The position numbers and the translations under genes are program-made. The notes beneath the pieces are model-generated. The model ran no database searches. It was not told the DNA's origin and saw only the letters and a list, made by a program, of their open reading frames with translations. 64,000 nucleotides of DNA from Salmonella bongori NCTC 12419 (GTDB lineage: Bacteria > Pseudomonadota > Gammaproteobacteria > Enterobacterales > Enterobacteriaceae): contig NC_015761.1 in assembly GCF_000252995.1 (NCBI RefSeq), forward strand, positions 3,100,001-3,164,000, in the 5' to 3' direction. Numbering within the stretch: position 1 is the stretch's first letter; each line of letters begins with the position of its first letter. Positions 15,400 through 24,208 of the stretch are shown one piece after another.

Positions 15400-15735
15400 T
15401 TAGTTCTGTGACGCTTTCCCGTCAATACACTGATATTCGACGTAGACGTCCATTTGTCTGCATCCTATTGGGCTGGGATCCGTACATTGTGACGTCTGGC
15501 CTCCGAACGCCTCGGCGCCATCATATCCCCACACCCTGCATTTTTGGGCGGCCAATGATTGGCCCTGATTCATATCTACGCTCGCTTTTTCAAACGCGCC
15601 GTAACTTTCGCCAACGTGATACCCCATCCTGATCGTTCCATCGGCTTTACTTCCTCCGACGGGTGTCATTTGCTTATGAACAGTGCAACCAGAAAGTATT
15701 AAAAAACCAAAAAGACAAAATGCAATTTTTTTCAT
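15400..15735 (-). CDS. YecR-like lipoprotein
   Basis: The start at 15735 gives MKKIAFCLFGFLILSGCTVHKQ, a type II signal peptide with lipobox LSGC and acylated Cys17. The frame continues 13 codons upstream without a better start. The mature part, 95 residues, has the YecR-like pattern PVGGSKADGTIRMGYHVG ... KCRVWGYDGAEAFGG with several cysteines. YecR-family proteins are outer-membrane lipoproteins of unknown function, one of them in the flagellar regulon. This copy sits next to the att site on the host side and probably belongs to the accessory islet. Confidence 0.82.
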   Translation of the reverse strand: MKKIAFCLFGFLILSGCTVHKQMTPVGGSKADGTIRMGYHVGESYGAFEKASVDMNQGQSLAAQKCRVWGYDGAEAFGGQTSQCTDPSPIGCRQMDVYVEYQCIDGKASQN

Positions 15736-15916
15736 GATAAAACCCTTTTCCTTATAGGATTTTTCATGATGCACCCGGCATGTACGGAAACATACCCGCG
15801 CCCTTTTATTTTCGGAATTCGTTTAGGCTATCTCCTCGCGATTGATTCCGCCTGCTCTCAGCATCAAGCGCACTAGCCTCACACAGCACGTTACGCTTTC
15901 TGCGGCACTAAATGAT

Positions 15917-15935
15917 TAACCTCCCTAATTAATTG
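15917..15935 (-). repeat. Left copy of 19-bp inverted repeat around the hydrolase/lipoprotein module
   Basis: TAACCTCCCTAATTAATTG here is the reverse complement, with one mismatch, of the sequence at 16843-16861. It stands 34 bp before the hydrolase gene. The rest of the 15736-15968 gap shows no other gene. Confidence 0.7.
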
Positions 15936-15968
15936 GGTATCTACTAGCAACTCCTTTAACTGGAATGG

Positions 15969-16346
15969 ATGATAATCATGGGATGGGATCCAAGAAGCGC
16001 AGGCAACTACGCGAAAGCTCAAGCCGAGCCAGGCCCAACAAGCAACTGCGCCGCATACGTGCGGCGGGCAATTCATGCTGGCGGGATAAATGTCATAAAT
16101 ACACACCATGCAAAAGACTACGGCCCGATGTTGGAGGCGGCAGGGTTTAGAAAAATATCTTCAACGCAATCCCCCATGGCAGGTGACGTGGTTGTGATAC
16201 AGCCCTACACAGGAGGGAATACTTCGGGACATATGGCGATTTACGACGGGCAGGACTGGTATTCTGACTTTAAACAGAGGGATTTTTGGGGCGGGCCTGG
16301 TTATCGCTCAGCAAAGCCGTCGTACCAAATGTACAGGATGAACTAA
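15969..16346 (+). CDS. Small NlpC/P60- or CHAP-like cysteine hydrolase, probable antibacterial effector
   Basis: The gene encodes 125 aa (122 if started at the second ATG, 15978, which has GGA nine bases upstream). It has the layout of papain-like peptidoglycan amidases: Cys27 in TSNCAAYVRRAI, a GDVVVIQ strand, His88 in SGHMAIYDG, and Asp100 in YSDF as possible third residue. There is no signal peptide. The next gene overlaps it by one base and encodes a lipoprotein. Domains of this shape occur as T6SS effectors and as toxin tails of Hcp/VgrG-type proteins. Role as an interbacterial effector is inferred from this pairing. The alternative is a phage-derived lysis enzyme. Confidence 0.8.
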   Translation: MIIMGWDPRSAGNYAKAQAEPGPTSNCAAYVRRAIHAGGINVINTHHAKDYGPMLEAAGFRKISSTQSPMAGDVVVIQPYTGGNTSGHMAIYDGQDWYSDFKQRDFWGGPGYRSAKPSYQMYRMN

Positions 16347-16849
16347 TGCGCACTTTCATTGCGATTTTATTTATCTCTCTACTTTCAGCATGCAGTTCGC
16401 ATCCTGAACAGGCACAGAAACGGGTATTTGATTTTTACTCGTATTATTTAAATGTTTATGCTAATAGCACAGGGAAAATAAAACCAGATCCCGAAAAGAT
16501 GAAAGATTACGTTGCTCAAGAGACACTAAATCAATTGAGCGTCATTTCATATATTTATGAGCAGGAAATCGTTGGTTCTGATTATTACACATACGCACAA
16601 GACTATGCCGCTGACTGGATACCGCGCTTAAGGGTGGGTGATGCTAAGGATTATTTTGGCGGTAAGTATGTTAACGTCTGGTTAGGTTGTGAAAACAATA
16701 AAACTTACCAAATCGGTGTATACCTGATAAAAGAGGATGGCCGCTGGAAAATATACAGAGTGAAAGATATAACCGATAATTACGAGCAGTATATATTTGA
16801 CACGCACGCCATAGAAAAAGCGAAGCAACACGCCGCAAGCATCAATTAA
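16346..16849 (+). CDS. Lipoprotein, probable immunity protein of the hydrolase (DUF3828-like)
   Basis: The gene encodes 167 aa beginning MRTFIAILFISLLSACSSHPEQ, a lipoprotein signal with lipobox LSAC. The mature domain (FDFYSYYLNVYA ... YVAQETLNQLSVIS ... YVNVWLGCENNKTYQIGVYLIKEDGRWKIYRVKDI) has the look of the DUF3828 fold. The ATG overlaps the hydrolase stop (TAATG), so the two are made together. A periplasmic lipoprotein coupled to a peptidoglycan-hydrolase-like protein is the usual arrangement for an effector and its immunity protein. No other function is suggested by the sequence. Confidence 0.78.
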   Translation: MRTFIAILFISLLSACSSHPEQAQKRVFDFYSYYLNVYANSTGKIKPDPEKMKDYVAQETLNQLSVISYIYEQEIVGSDYYTYAQDYAADWIPRLRVGDAKDYFGGKYVNVWLGCENNKTYQIGVYLIKEDGRWKIYRVKDITDNYEQYIFDTHAIEKAKQHAASIN

Positions 16850-16861
16850 TTAGGGAGATTA
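16843..16861 (+). repeat. Right copy of 19-bp inverted repeat
   Basis: CAATTAATTAGGGAGATTA overlaps the last codons and stop of the lipoprotein gene and is inverted relative to 15917-15935, 18 of 19 matching. Directly after it, GGGAG and ATG at 16861 open a 13-codon frame, which may be the remnant of a lost next gene. Confidence 0.7.
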
Positions 16862-17162
16862 TGACGGCTGCTCAATTAATCTCAATGAGCGGCCATCCTT
16901 AACAGTCATAGGGCTTTTTTTCGTCTTCCTGCGGATTCAGTAACGCAAGCAACACAGGCCATTTACCCGCCTCGCTCAATGTTCCATCAGCACCAACGTA
17001 TCACGCCTTACGTTACGGCGAGCACGAGCACTGCCTGAAAGCGTTCCAACCTGACGGCCCCGGCAACCGAAGATGTGTCCGATACCACTATGTTTATTAA
17101 ATCACAGAGTTTCGTCCATCTTTGAGGTGTGAGGCCAGGCGATTAACACCCTCTCCCCCCTA
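16862..17162. other. Intergenic stretch without a recognisable gene
   Basis: About 300 bases lie between the islet and yqjH. A hairpin (arms 16866-16874 and 16886-16894) and a T run at 16913-16921 may end transcription of the islet. The part from 16930 to 17090 is GC-balanced and looks like broken coding sequence, but no frame longer than about 30 codons convinces me. It may be island debris. Confidence 0.5.
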
Positions 17163-17927
17163 TTTACGATGCCAATAAGCTGCCGCACGAACCAGTTGTG
17201 GGTCGAACCCATTTTCAAAGCGCTGGCTTAAACGTTTCACCATTTTTCCTTCGCCAGTGATCCAGATGAAATAGTCTGAATTGGGTATGGCCATCTGCGA
17301 CAGGCGCGTCTGTATTGCCTGTTCATCACCGCCAACAACATATTCCACAGCAACGTCAGTCAAATGGGCAAGATAATCCTGATATGCCGCATTCTGAATG
17401 CTCACCAGCGCCATTATGTCGGGACGCGCAGGCAGACGGCTAAGCACCTCCAGGCGACGACGCAGCGCAGGCATACCAGACTCATCGCAGACATACACCT
17501 GACAGGCATAGTCTTCCGGCACCACCAGTGAACCGCGAGGCCCGCCAATGGTCAGTGTATCGCCCTCACACGCCTCCAGAGCCCAGCGGCTGGCCATGCC
17601 GCCAGCATGAATGAAGAAATCCAGCGCCAGCTCACGACGCGCTTCATCATATAACGGCGTGTAATCCCGGGAGGCCGGACGAACGCCGTCCCCCCAGATA
17701 ATGCCTTCCGCTGTTACTGCCGGAGGCGTAAAGCGGCTGCCGGGCTCAGGGAAAAAGACTTTCGTATGATCGTCAAAGCCCAGGGACGTAAAACCGTCCA
17801 GAGCATCGCCGCCAAGCACGATACGCTGAAAAGCCGCGCTAATACGCTCTGCCCGTAGGACGGTCAACTCGCGAAAACGCAGTTCATTACGAACACGTTG
17901 TGGGTAACGTAGGGATGATGTTGTCAT
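17160..17927 (-). CDS. nfeF: NADPH-dependent ferric-siderophore reductase NfeF (YqjH)
   Basis: The start at 17927 gives MTTSSLRYPQRVRNELRFRELTV, 255 aa, equal in pattern to E. coli YqjH (an extension to 17966 is not conserved). It is a siderophore-interacting FAD protein: FAD-binding barrel with DYTPLY and DFFIHAGGMASRWA, then the NAD(P)-binding part with YVCDESGMPALRRRLE and IWITGEGKMVKRLS. It reduces ferric chelates to release iron. It is divergent from yqjI, whose product represses it, and a Fur-like box overlaps its promoter. Confidence 0.93.
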   Translation of the reverse strand: MTTSSLRYPQRVRNELRFRELTVLRAERISAAFQRIVLGGDALDGFTSLGFDDHTKVFFPEPGSRFTPPAVTAEGIIWGDGVRPASRDYTPLYDEARRELALDFFIHAGGMASRWALEACEGDTLTIGGPRGSLVVPEDYACQVYVCDESGMPALRRRLEVLSRLPARPDIMALVSIQNAAYQDYLAHLTDVAVEYVVGGDEQAIQTRLSQMAIPNSDYFIWITGEGKMVKRLSQRFENGFDPQLVRAAAYWHRK

Positions 17928-17945
17928 TTGTTGCCTTCGCAAAGT

Positions 17946-18142
17946 AATTCGATATATCGGAATCAAATTCTTAAATGATAATGATTGTTAATAAGAGAAA
18001 ATGCAACTCTTTTTTGATAGCCTTGTTGTAGAGCACTTTCCTCGCAACCAAAAATAATCCATTACAAATCATAACATTATCTCATTAATAAAAATCAACC
18101 TTGCTAACACTTCTTATTTAGATATAAATTAGATATATCTAA
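17946..18142. promoter_or_regulatory. nfeF/nfeR control region: Fur-like box and two GATATATC palindromes
   Basis: AATGATAATGATTGTTAAT at 17974-17992 matches the Fur 19-mer (GATAATGATAATCATTATC) well. Two copies of the palindrome GATATATC stand at 17951-17958 (nfeF side) and inside TTAGATATATCTAA at 18129-18142 (nfeR side). Palindromes of this kind are the expected PadR-family NfeR operators, controlling both genes. Confidence 0.72.
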
Positions 18143-18156
18143 ACAAACAGGAGGCA

Positions 18157-18804
18157 ATGATGCAAAATCAACATGAAGGGTGTTGCAAAAACCGGGATCA
18201 TAAACATGACGGCTGCTGTAAAGGTCGGGAACATCAGCATGAAGACTGCCATGACGCACATCAGCATGAGAGTGCCAGTTGCGACAGCGAACACCTTCAC
18301 GGGCGCGGCTGTGGTCGCCATGGGCGGGGCGGTGGCCGCCGTCAGCGCTTTTTTGGCCACGGTGAACTTCGGCTGGTCATTCTTGATATCCTGACCCGCG
18401 ACGCCAGCCACGGCTATGAATTAATTAAAGCGATAGAAAACCTGACGGGGGGAAACTATACGCCAAGCGCTGGCGTGATCTACCCAACGCTGGATTTTTT
18501 ACAGGACCAGCAGTTCATCACTATTAGCGACGAAGAAGGCGGGCGGAAGAAAATCGCGATTACTGAGAGGGGCGCGCAATGGCTTGATGAAAATCGCGAA
18601 CATCTGGCGCATATTCAGGCGCGAACAAAAGCACGCTGTGTCGGTATGGAGTTACGTAAAAATCCGCAGATGAAGCGGGCGCTGGATAACTTCAAGGCCG
18701 TACTGGATCTGCGGATAAACCACAGCGATATCAACGACGCGCAAATCAAACGCATTATCGGCGTGATTGATCGCGCGGCGCTGGAGATCACCGAACTGGA
18801 TTAA
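18157..18804 (+). CDS. nfeR: PadR-family metal-sensing repressor NfeR (YqjI)
   Basis: The gene encodes 215 aa (or 214 from the second of two adjacent ATGs), with AGGAGG three bases before the first. Residues 1-65 are extremely rich in His and Cys (HEGCCKNRDHKHDGCCKG..., CSD..HLHGRGC), a metal-binding tail that in E. coli binds nickel or iron and releases the protein from DNA. Residues about 70-150 are a PadR winged helix (DILTRDASHGYELIKAIENLTGG ... YPTLDFLQDQQFI). Its stop nearly overlaps the stop of the convergent mcpC. Confidence 0.93.
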   Translation: MMQNQHEGCCKNRDHKHDGCCKGREHQHEDCHDAHQHESASCDSEHLHGRGCGRHGRGGGRRQRFFGHGELRLVILDILTRDASHGYELIKAIENLTGGNYTPSAGVIYPTLDFLQDQQFITISDEEGGRKKIAITERGAQWLDENREHLAHIQARTKARCVGMELRKNPQMKRALDNFKAVLDLRINHSDINDAQIKRIIGVIDRAALEITELD

Positions 18805-20366
18805 GCTGGCTGAACGTCCTCTTCCCGGACGCGGAACACATTAACCAACTCTTTTAAATGTAGCGCCTGTTCGTTCAGCGACGCCGCGGCGGCAACAGAC
18901 TCTTCTACCAGACAAGAGTTTTGTTGCGTGGCGGCGTCAATCAGGCCAATCGCGCTGTTAATCTGCGAAATACCATCGGTTTGCTCGCGGCTGGCTTGCC
19001 CAATTTCACGCAAGATGACATCCATCTCTTCGACGTTATCCACCATACCATTAATCAGATCGCTGGCTTTCTCCACCAGTTGCATCCCCTCCTGGGTCTG
19101 GCTGGTCGAATCTTCAATCAGATTACGGATTTCGCTGGCCGACGAAGCGCTCTTTTGCGCCAACTGGCGAACCTCCCCTGCGACAACGGCAAAACCGCGT
19201 CCATGCTCGCCCGCGCGCGCCGCCTCAACCGCCGCGTTCAGCGCCAGAATATTGGTCTGGAAGGCAATGGAATCAATGATATTGATGATATCTGACATAC
19301 GATTTGCCGTATCGTTAATGACACGCATTTTCTGCGTCACCTGATTCATCATCTCACCGTTGTTTTTCACCACACTGGCGGCACCCGCAGACAGTTTTGT
19401 CGCTTCGCTGGTATGGTCAGCCGTATTTTTAACGGTGGCGGTAATTTGTTCCATCGATGCCGCCGTTTCTTCAACAGAGCTGGCCTGCTCTTCAGTACGG
19501 GCCGCCAAATCTTGGTTGCCGGCAACAATTTGCGCCGCCGCCGTCGAGATACTTTCCGAACCGTTTTGCACTTCCTGTACAATCTCCAGAAGACGCGTCT
19601 TCATCGCCATTAATGCCTGTAACAGGACACCGGTTTCATCTTTATCGTTGGTGGTGATATGACGGGTCAGATCGCCATCGGCAATCGCTTCAGCAAAACG
19701 TACTGCTTCATCAAGCGGTTGGGTAATGGAGCGCACGATATACCATCCCATAACACTTCCGGCGGCGATGCTTATCAGCGCTAAAGTGATTAACAGTGTC
19801 CGATTCGTTTTAAAATCTCCTTCGACCTGTACACCTGCGTGTTGCATCTGCGCATCCTGAACGGCGATAAGTTCCTGGACTTTATCTTTATAGATCTTTT
19901 GTACCTGTACCGTTTTAGTCATCATCTCCTGAATGGCCGCCTGACGATTATGGCTTTGGATATCCCGTAAAATGCGGAATCGCGATTCCAGGTACTGTTG
20001 GCGCGCTTCACGGATTTCAGTAATGATTTTTTGCGAAGCCGCATCATGACGATGTCTGGAAAGCTCATCCAGTAACGCCGAAATACGCTGGCTTATCTCA
20101 TCCAGTTCTTTCTGCGAGCTCTGGCTCCAGCGCCCTTCCTCATCCAGTAACATAAGCTGCTGCGCGATGATGAAATCATTAAAATTATCAATCAACAGAT
20201 TAGCTTTCACCGTGGTGGGATAGTCATTGGCAATAATGTTCTGCATCCCCGTATTAGCCCGATCGAGGCTGAACAAAGACAAAGCGGAACTCACCACCAT
20301 AAGTACAATGAATAAACCAAAGGCAATAAATAATTTCGAACGTATTTTAATGTTATGCAAAAACAT
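18801..20366 (-). CDS. mcpC: Methyl-accepting chemotaxis protein McpC
   Basis: The gene encodes 521 aa from ATG 20366, which has GGGAG four bases before it. TM1 covers residues about 10-32, then comes a four-helix periplasmic domain of about 155 residues with 4HB_MCP character (NDYPTTVKANLLIDNFNDF), TM2 near 190, and HAMP (ITQPLDEAVRFAEAIADGDLTRHI). The signalling hairpin has FQTNILALNAAVEAARAGEHGRGFAVVAGEVRQLA. The C-terminus (EEDVQPA) lacks the NWETF pentapeptide. Salmonella places mcpC between yqjI and aer, and McpC has been reported to mediate repulsion from cystine. The name rests on position and general sequence. Confidence 0.82.
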   Translation of the reverse strand: MFLHNIKIRSKLFIAFGLFIVLMVVSSALSLFSLDRANTGMQNIIANDYPTTVKANLLIDNFNDFIIAQQLMLLDEEGRWSQSSQKELDEISQRISALLDELSRHRHDAASQKIITEIREARQQYLESRFRILRDIQSHNRQAAIQEMMTKTVQVQKIYKDKVQELIAVQDAQMQHAGVQVEGDFKTNRTLLITLALISIAAGSVMGWYIVRSITQPLDEAVRFAEAIADGDLTRHITTNDKDETGVLLQALMAMKTRLLEIVQEVQNGSESISTAAAQIVAGNQDLAARTEEQASSVEETAASMEQITATVKNTADHTSEATKLSAGAASVVKNNGEMMNQVTQKMRVINDTANRMSDIINIIDSIAFQTNILALNAAVEAARAGEHGRGFAVVAGEVRQLAQKSASSASEIRNLIEDSTSQTQEGMQLVEKASDLINGMVDNVEEMDVILREIGQASREQTDGISQINSAIGLIDAATQQNSCLVEESVAAAASLNEQALHLKELVNVFRVREEDVQPA

Positions 20367-20405
20367 ATTTTCTCCCTGGGAATGCATATCCTCATACAGG
20401 AAGAT

Positions 20406-20432
20406 TTATCGGCAGAAATGTTACTAACTTTA
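20406..20432 (-). promoter_or_regulatory. Sigma-28 (FliA) promoter of mcpC
   Basis: On the minus strand TAAAGTTA (20425-20432), 11 bases, then GCCGATAA (20406-20413) is an essentially perfect FliA promoter. It lies 40 bp upstream of the mcpC ATG, making mcpC a class 3 flagellar gene. Confidence 0.92.
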
Positions 20433-20710
20433 TGATATTGATCGTTTTTTATTTCAAAGCATTATTAATAATTATATTTTATCGTTCGTAAAAAAATTGA
20501 GCTAATAGTGGTATAAATTGTGACTTATAATGAAAGAAACAGACTGAATGGTTAATCATTACTCATTAATTACAGGATAAGACACCCATTAATAGGTAGA
20601 TGAAAGCCGCCTATCAGCCAGCAGATTTCCTCTCTCAGAACGTGTCCGCCCGGTAAGCAACTTGCTGCCAGGCGGACATCATTACAGCGGTAGCGTAAAA
20701 TTAAACGGTA
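20433..20710. other. aer/mcpC intergenic region with aer terminator hairpin
   Basis: AT-rich DNA without a gene. A hairpin at 20642-20679 (TGTCCGCC / GGCGGACA arms) lies 30 bp after the aer stop and may end aer transcription, although the T run is poor. Confidence 0.5.
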
Positions 20711-22231
20711 TTAATGCAGCACCGTGACCGCATCCTCCAACCGGCTGGCGCGATGTTTTACCATTGCCGATACCTGCGCGCTCTCTTCCACCAATTCCGC
20801 GTTTTTCTGGGTAATGCGATTCAGCTCATCCACCGCGCGGGTCAGGCTGGAAAGTCCATCTGTCTGTTCCAAAGTAGACTGACTAATACGGGCAATAAGC
20901 TGCGTGACATTTTGTACCTGAGCCACAATGTCATCCATAGTACGGCCTGCGGCATGAACCTGCTCGGAGCCTGACTGCACCTTTGTTGCACTGGCATCAA
21001 TTAATTTGCGAATATCGTTTGCTGCGTTCGCACTGCGGCTGGCGAGATGGCGAACCTCGCCGGCAACCACTGCAAACCCTTTCCCCTGCTCGCCCGCTCT
21101 CGCCGCTTCTACCGCGGCATTCAGCGCCAGGATATTTGTCTGAAAAGCGATGTCGTTAATCAGCGTAGTAATGGTGCCAATACGCTGCGTACTGTTGGCG
21201 ATATCGTCCATCGTTTTAATGACTGTATCCATCGCCTCGCCTCCCTGGGTTGCGGCACTACTGGCCGCTATAGAGAGCTTGTCCGCAGCGGAAGCCGTCT
21301 CTGAATTGAGTTTGACGGATTCTGCCATCTGGTTCATGGTCGCCACCGTTTCCTGAACATTTTCCACGGTCTGGCGGGTATGCTTATTCAGGTCATCATT
21401 CCCCTTCGCCAGTGTTTCGCTGCCGTTTCTGACGCTGGAGACCTGACTTGATACATCATTGATCAGCCAGCGGCACATTAATCCAAGCTGTCCCACCGCT
21501 CTTAGCGTCAGTCCCAGTTCATCGCTACGGTTAAGATGTTGCACGCTGTTGCGCTCACCGGTCGCGACTTTTAGCGCCTGTGTCGCCACATTTTCAATGG
21601 GGCGCACAATTTGCCATTCAAATATTGCGGCTCCGGCCAGCATCACCAACGCGCTCATCAGCAACGCCAGCCATGAGGCATCCGTATAAAAGAGCGCCGC
21701 CGCCAATATCACAGCCATGAGCCCCATGACGCTGCGCACCCGACAGCGAACAGACATGGCGGGCAGCCTGCCTGACCAGCCCCGCCGAACGACTAACCCT
21801 TTATGAATACGCTTGTTACACCGCCCTTCATTCAGCGCCTTATATAACGGTTCGACGGCGGCAATCTCGTCATCCGTGGCCCGGGTACGAATCGACATAT
21901 ACCCCGTCACCCGACCTTCGCGCACCATCGGTACCGCGTTGGCCCGCACCCAATAATGGTCGCCGTTTTTACGGCGATTTTTCACAATACCACTCCACGG
22001 TTCACCCTGCTTTAGGGTATACCACATGTCTGCGAAAGCGGCTTTCGGCATATCCGGATGGCGTACCAGATTATGTGGCTGCGCCAGCAACTCGTTTAAC
22101 GTATAGCCGCTTACCTGGACAAAGGTGTCATTGGCGTGCGTGATATAGCTTTCCTGGTCGGTCGTGGACATCAGCGTGGTATCATCATCCAGCGGCGTAT
22201 TTCGCTGGCTGACGTAGGGATGAGAAGACAT
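20711..22231 (-). CDS. aer: Aerotaxis/energy-taxis receptor Aer
   Basis: The gene encodes 506 aa, as in E. coli. The N-terminal PAS domain binds FAD (TTDQESYITHANDTFVQVSGYTLNEL ... NLVRHPDMPKAAFADMW ... VKNRRKNGDHYWVRANAVP). A membrane anchor at residues about 165-205 follows, then a HAMP-like segment and the MCP signalling domain (FQTNILALNAAVEAARAGEQGKGFAVVAGEVRHLA). It senses redox state through FAD and directs cells to favourable respiratory conditions. The C-terminus lacks the receptor pentapeptide. Its own FliA promoter lies upstream. Confidence 0.95.
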   Translation of the reverse strand: MSSHPYVSQRNTPLDDDTTLMSTTDQESYITHANDTFVQVSGYTLNELLAQPHNLVRHPDMPKAAFADMWYTLKQGEPWSGIVKNRRKNGDHYWVRANAVPMVREGRVTGYMSIRTRATDDEIAAVEPLYKALNEGRCNKRIHKGLVVRRGWSGRLPAMSVRCRVRSVMGLMAVILAAALFYTDASWLALLMSALVMLAGAAIFEWQIVRPIENVATQALKVATGERNSVQHLNRSDELGLTLRAVGQLGLMCRWLINDVSSQVSSVRNGSETLAKGNDDLNKHTRQTVENVQETVATMNQMAESVKLNSETASAADKLSIAASSAATQGGEAMDTVIKTMDDIANSTQRIGTITTLINDIAFQTNILALNAAVEAARAGEQGKGFAVVAGEVRHLASRSANAANDIRKLIDASATKVQSGSEQVHAAGRTMDDIVAQVQNVTQLIARISQSTLEQTDGLSSLTRAVDELNRITQKNAELVEESAQVSAMVKHRASRLEDAVTVLH

Positions 22232-22281
22232 GATAGCGTCCTGTGCAGGTTATCTGGATGTTAATTTTTCTATCAGATGTT

Positions 22282-22308
22282 ATTTCGGCGCTAATCTATT
22301 TATCTTTA
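22282..22308 (-). promoter_or_regulatory. Sigma-28 (FliA) promoter of aer
   Basis: On the minus strand TAAAGATA (22301-22308), 11 bases, GCCGAAAT (22282-22289) fits the FliA consensus with two changes in the -10 element. It lies about 50 bp before the aer ATG. Confidence 0.85.
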
Positions 22309-22660
22309 GTTGTTAAAATTGACCTGGATCGCAATTTGCAATTAATCATTAATATTTGTACGATTTTTACTTCATCCGGCTAATTATTTTCATTCTGAAA
22401 TTGTTTAGCCGGGACAATCTTTTTCTCTAAAACTTGCCCTGGCTCACTTTTTTTTAGCAGCGCCGTTAACGCAACAAACCGTAAACCGTAAAACAAGATC
22501 TGCTCAAAATACACCCACTTGTTAACAGGTGGTATTAAATGTTGTATTAATGTGAGTGTTCCTGGTGTTTATCCCGATTTTCGCTATGGCCTTTGGCGCC
22601 CCCTAATCCCTGCAATACTTACTTTAGTATCATGTGATACGCGGCCTCCTGGAGCTTATT
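22309..22660. other. aer/patA divergent intergenic region
   Basis: About 350 bases without a gene. A palindrome, GTATCA-TG-TGATAC (22627-22640), stands just before the patA ribosome-binding site. In E. coli patA is nitrogen-regulated through sigma-54; I searched by eye for a GG-N10-GC element and found none that convinced me. Confidence 0.45.
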
Positions 22661-24040
<1,380 letters not shown>

Positions 24041-24043
24041 ACA

Positions 24044-24080
24044 CATGCCGGATGGCGCTGCGTCATCCGGCATGTTTTTT
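24044..24080 (+). terminator. patA terminator / REP-like hairpin
   Basis: CATGCCGGATG ... CATCCGGCATG with an 8-nt loop is followed by six or seven T residues, 4 bp after the patA stop. The sequence is of the REP type (GCCGGATGGCG...) used here as a terminator. Confidence 0.85.
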
Positions 24081-24208
24081 CTCTGGCGCTGTCTCTTTTT
24101 TGAATCCCATCACAATCACTACATTCCCCTTTTCCCTTTTACGCCGCGGCGGCTACAGTAGTAACTCATCCGACCACATAACAATAATTTTACATACTGG
24201 ATATGCTT

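Noticed and set aside
15891..16150. Short frames on both strands around the start of the hydrolase gene
   Set aside because: Overlap the hydrolase gene or its leader without ribosome-binding sites.
22585..22615. Sigma-54 promoter for patA (TGGCGCCCCC...CTGCA)
   Set aside because: GG and GC are 15 bases apart, not the required 10.
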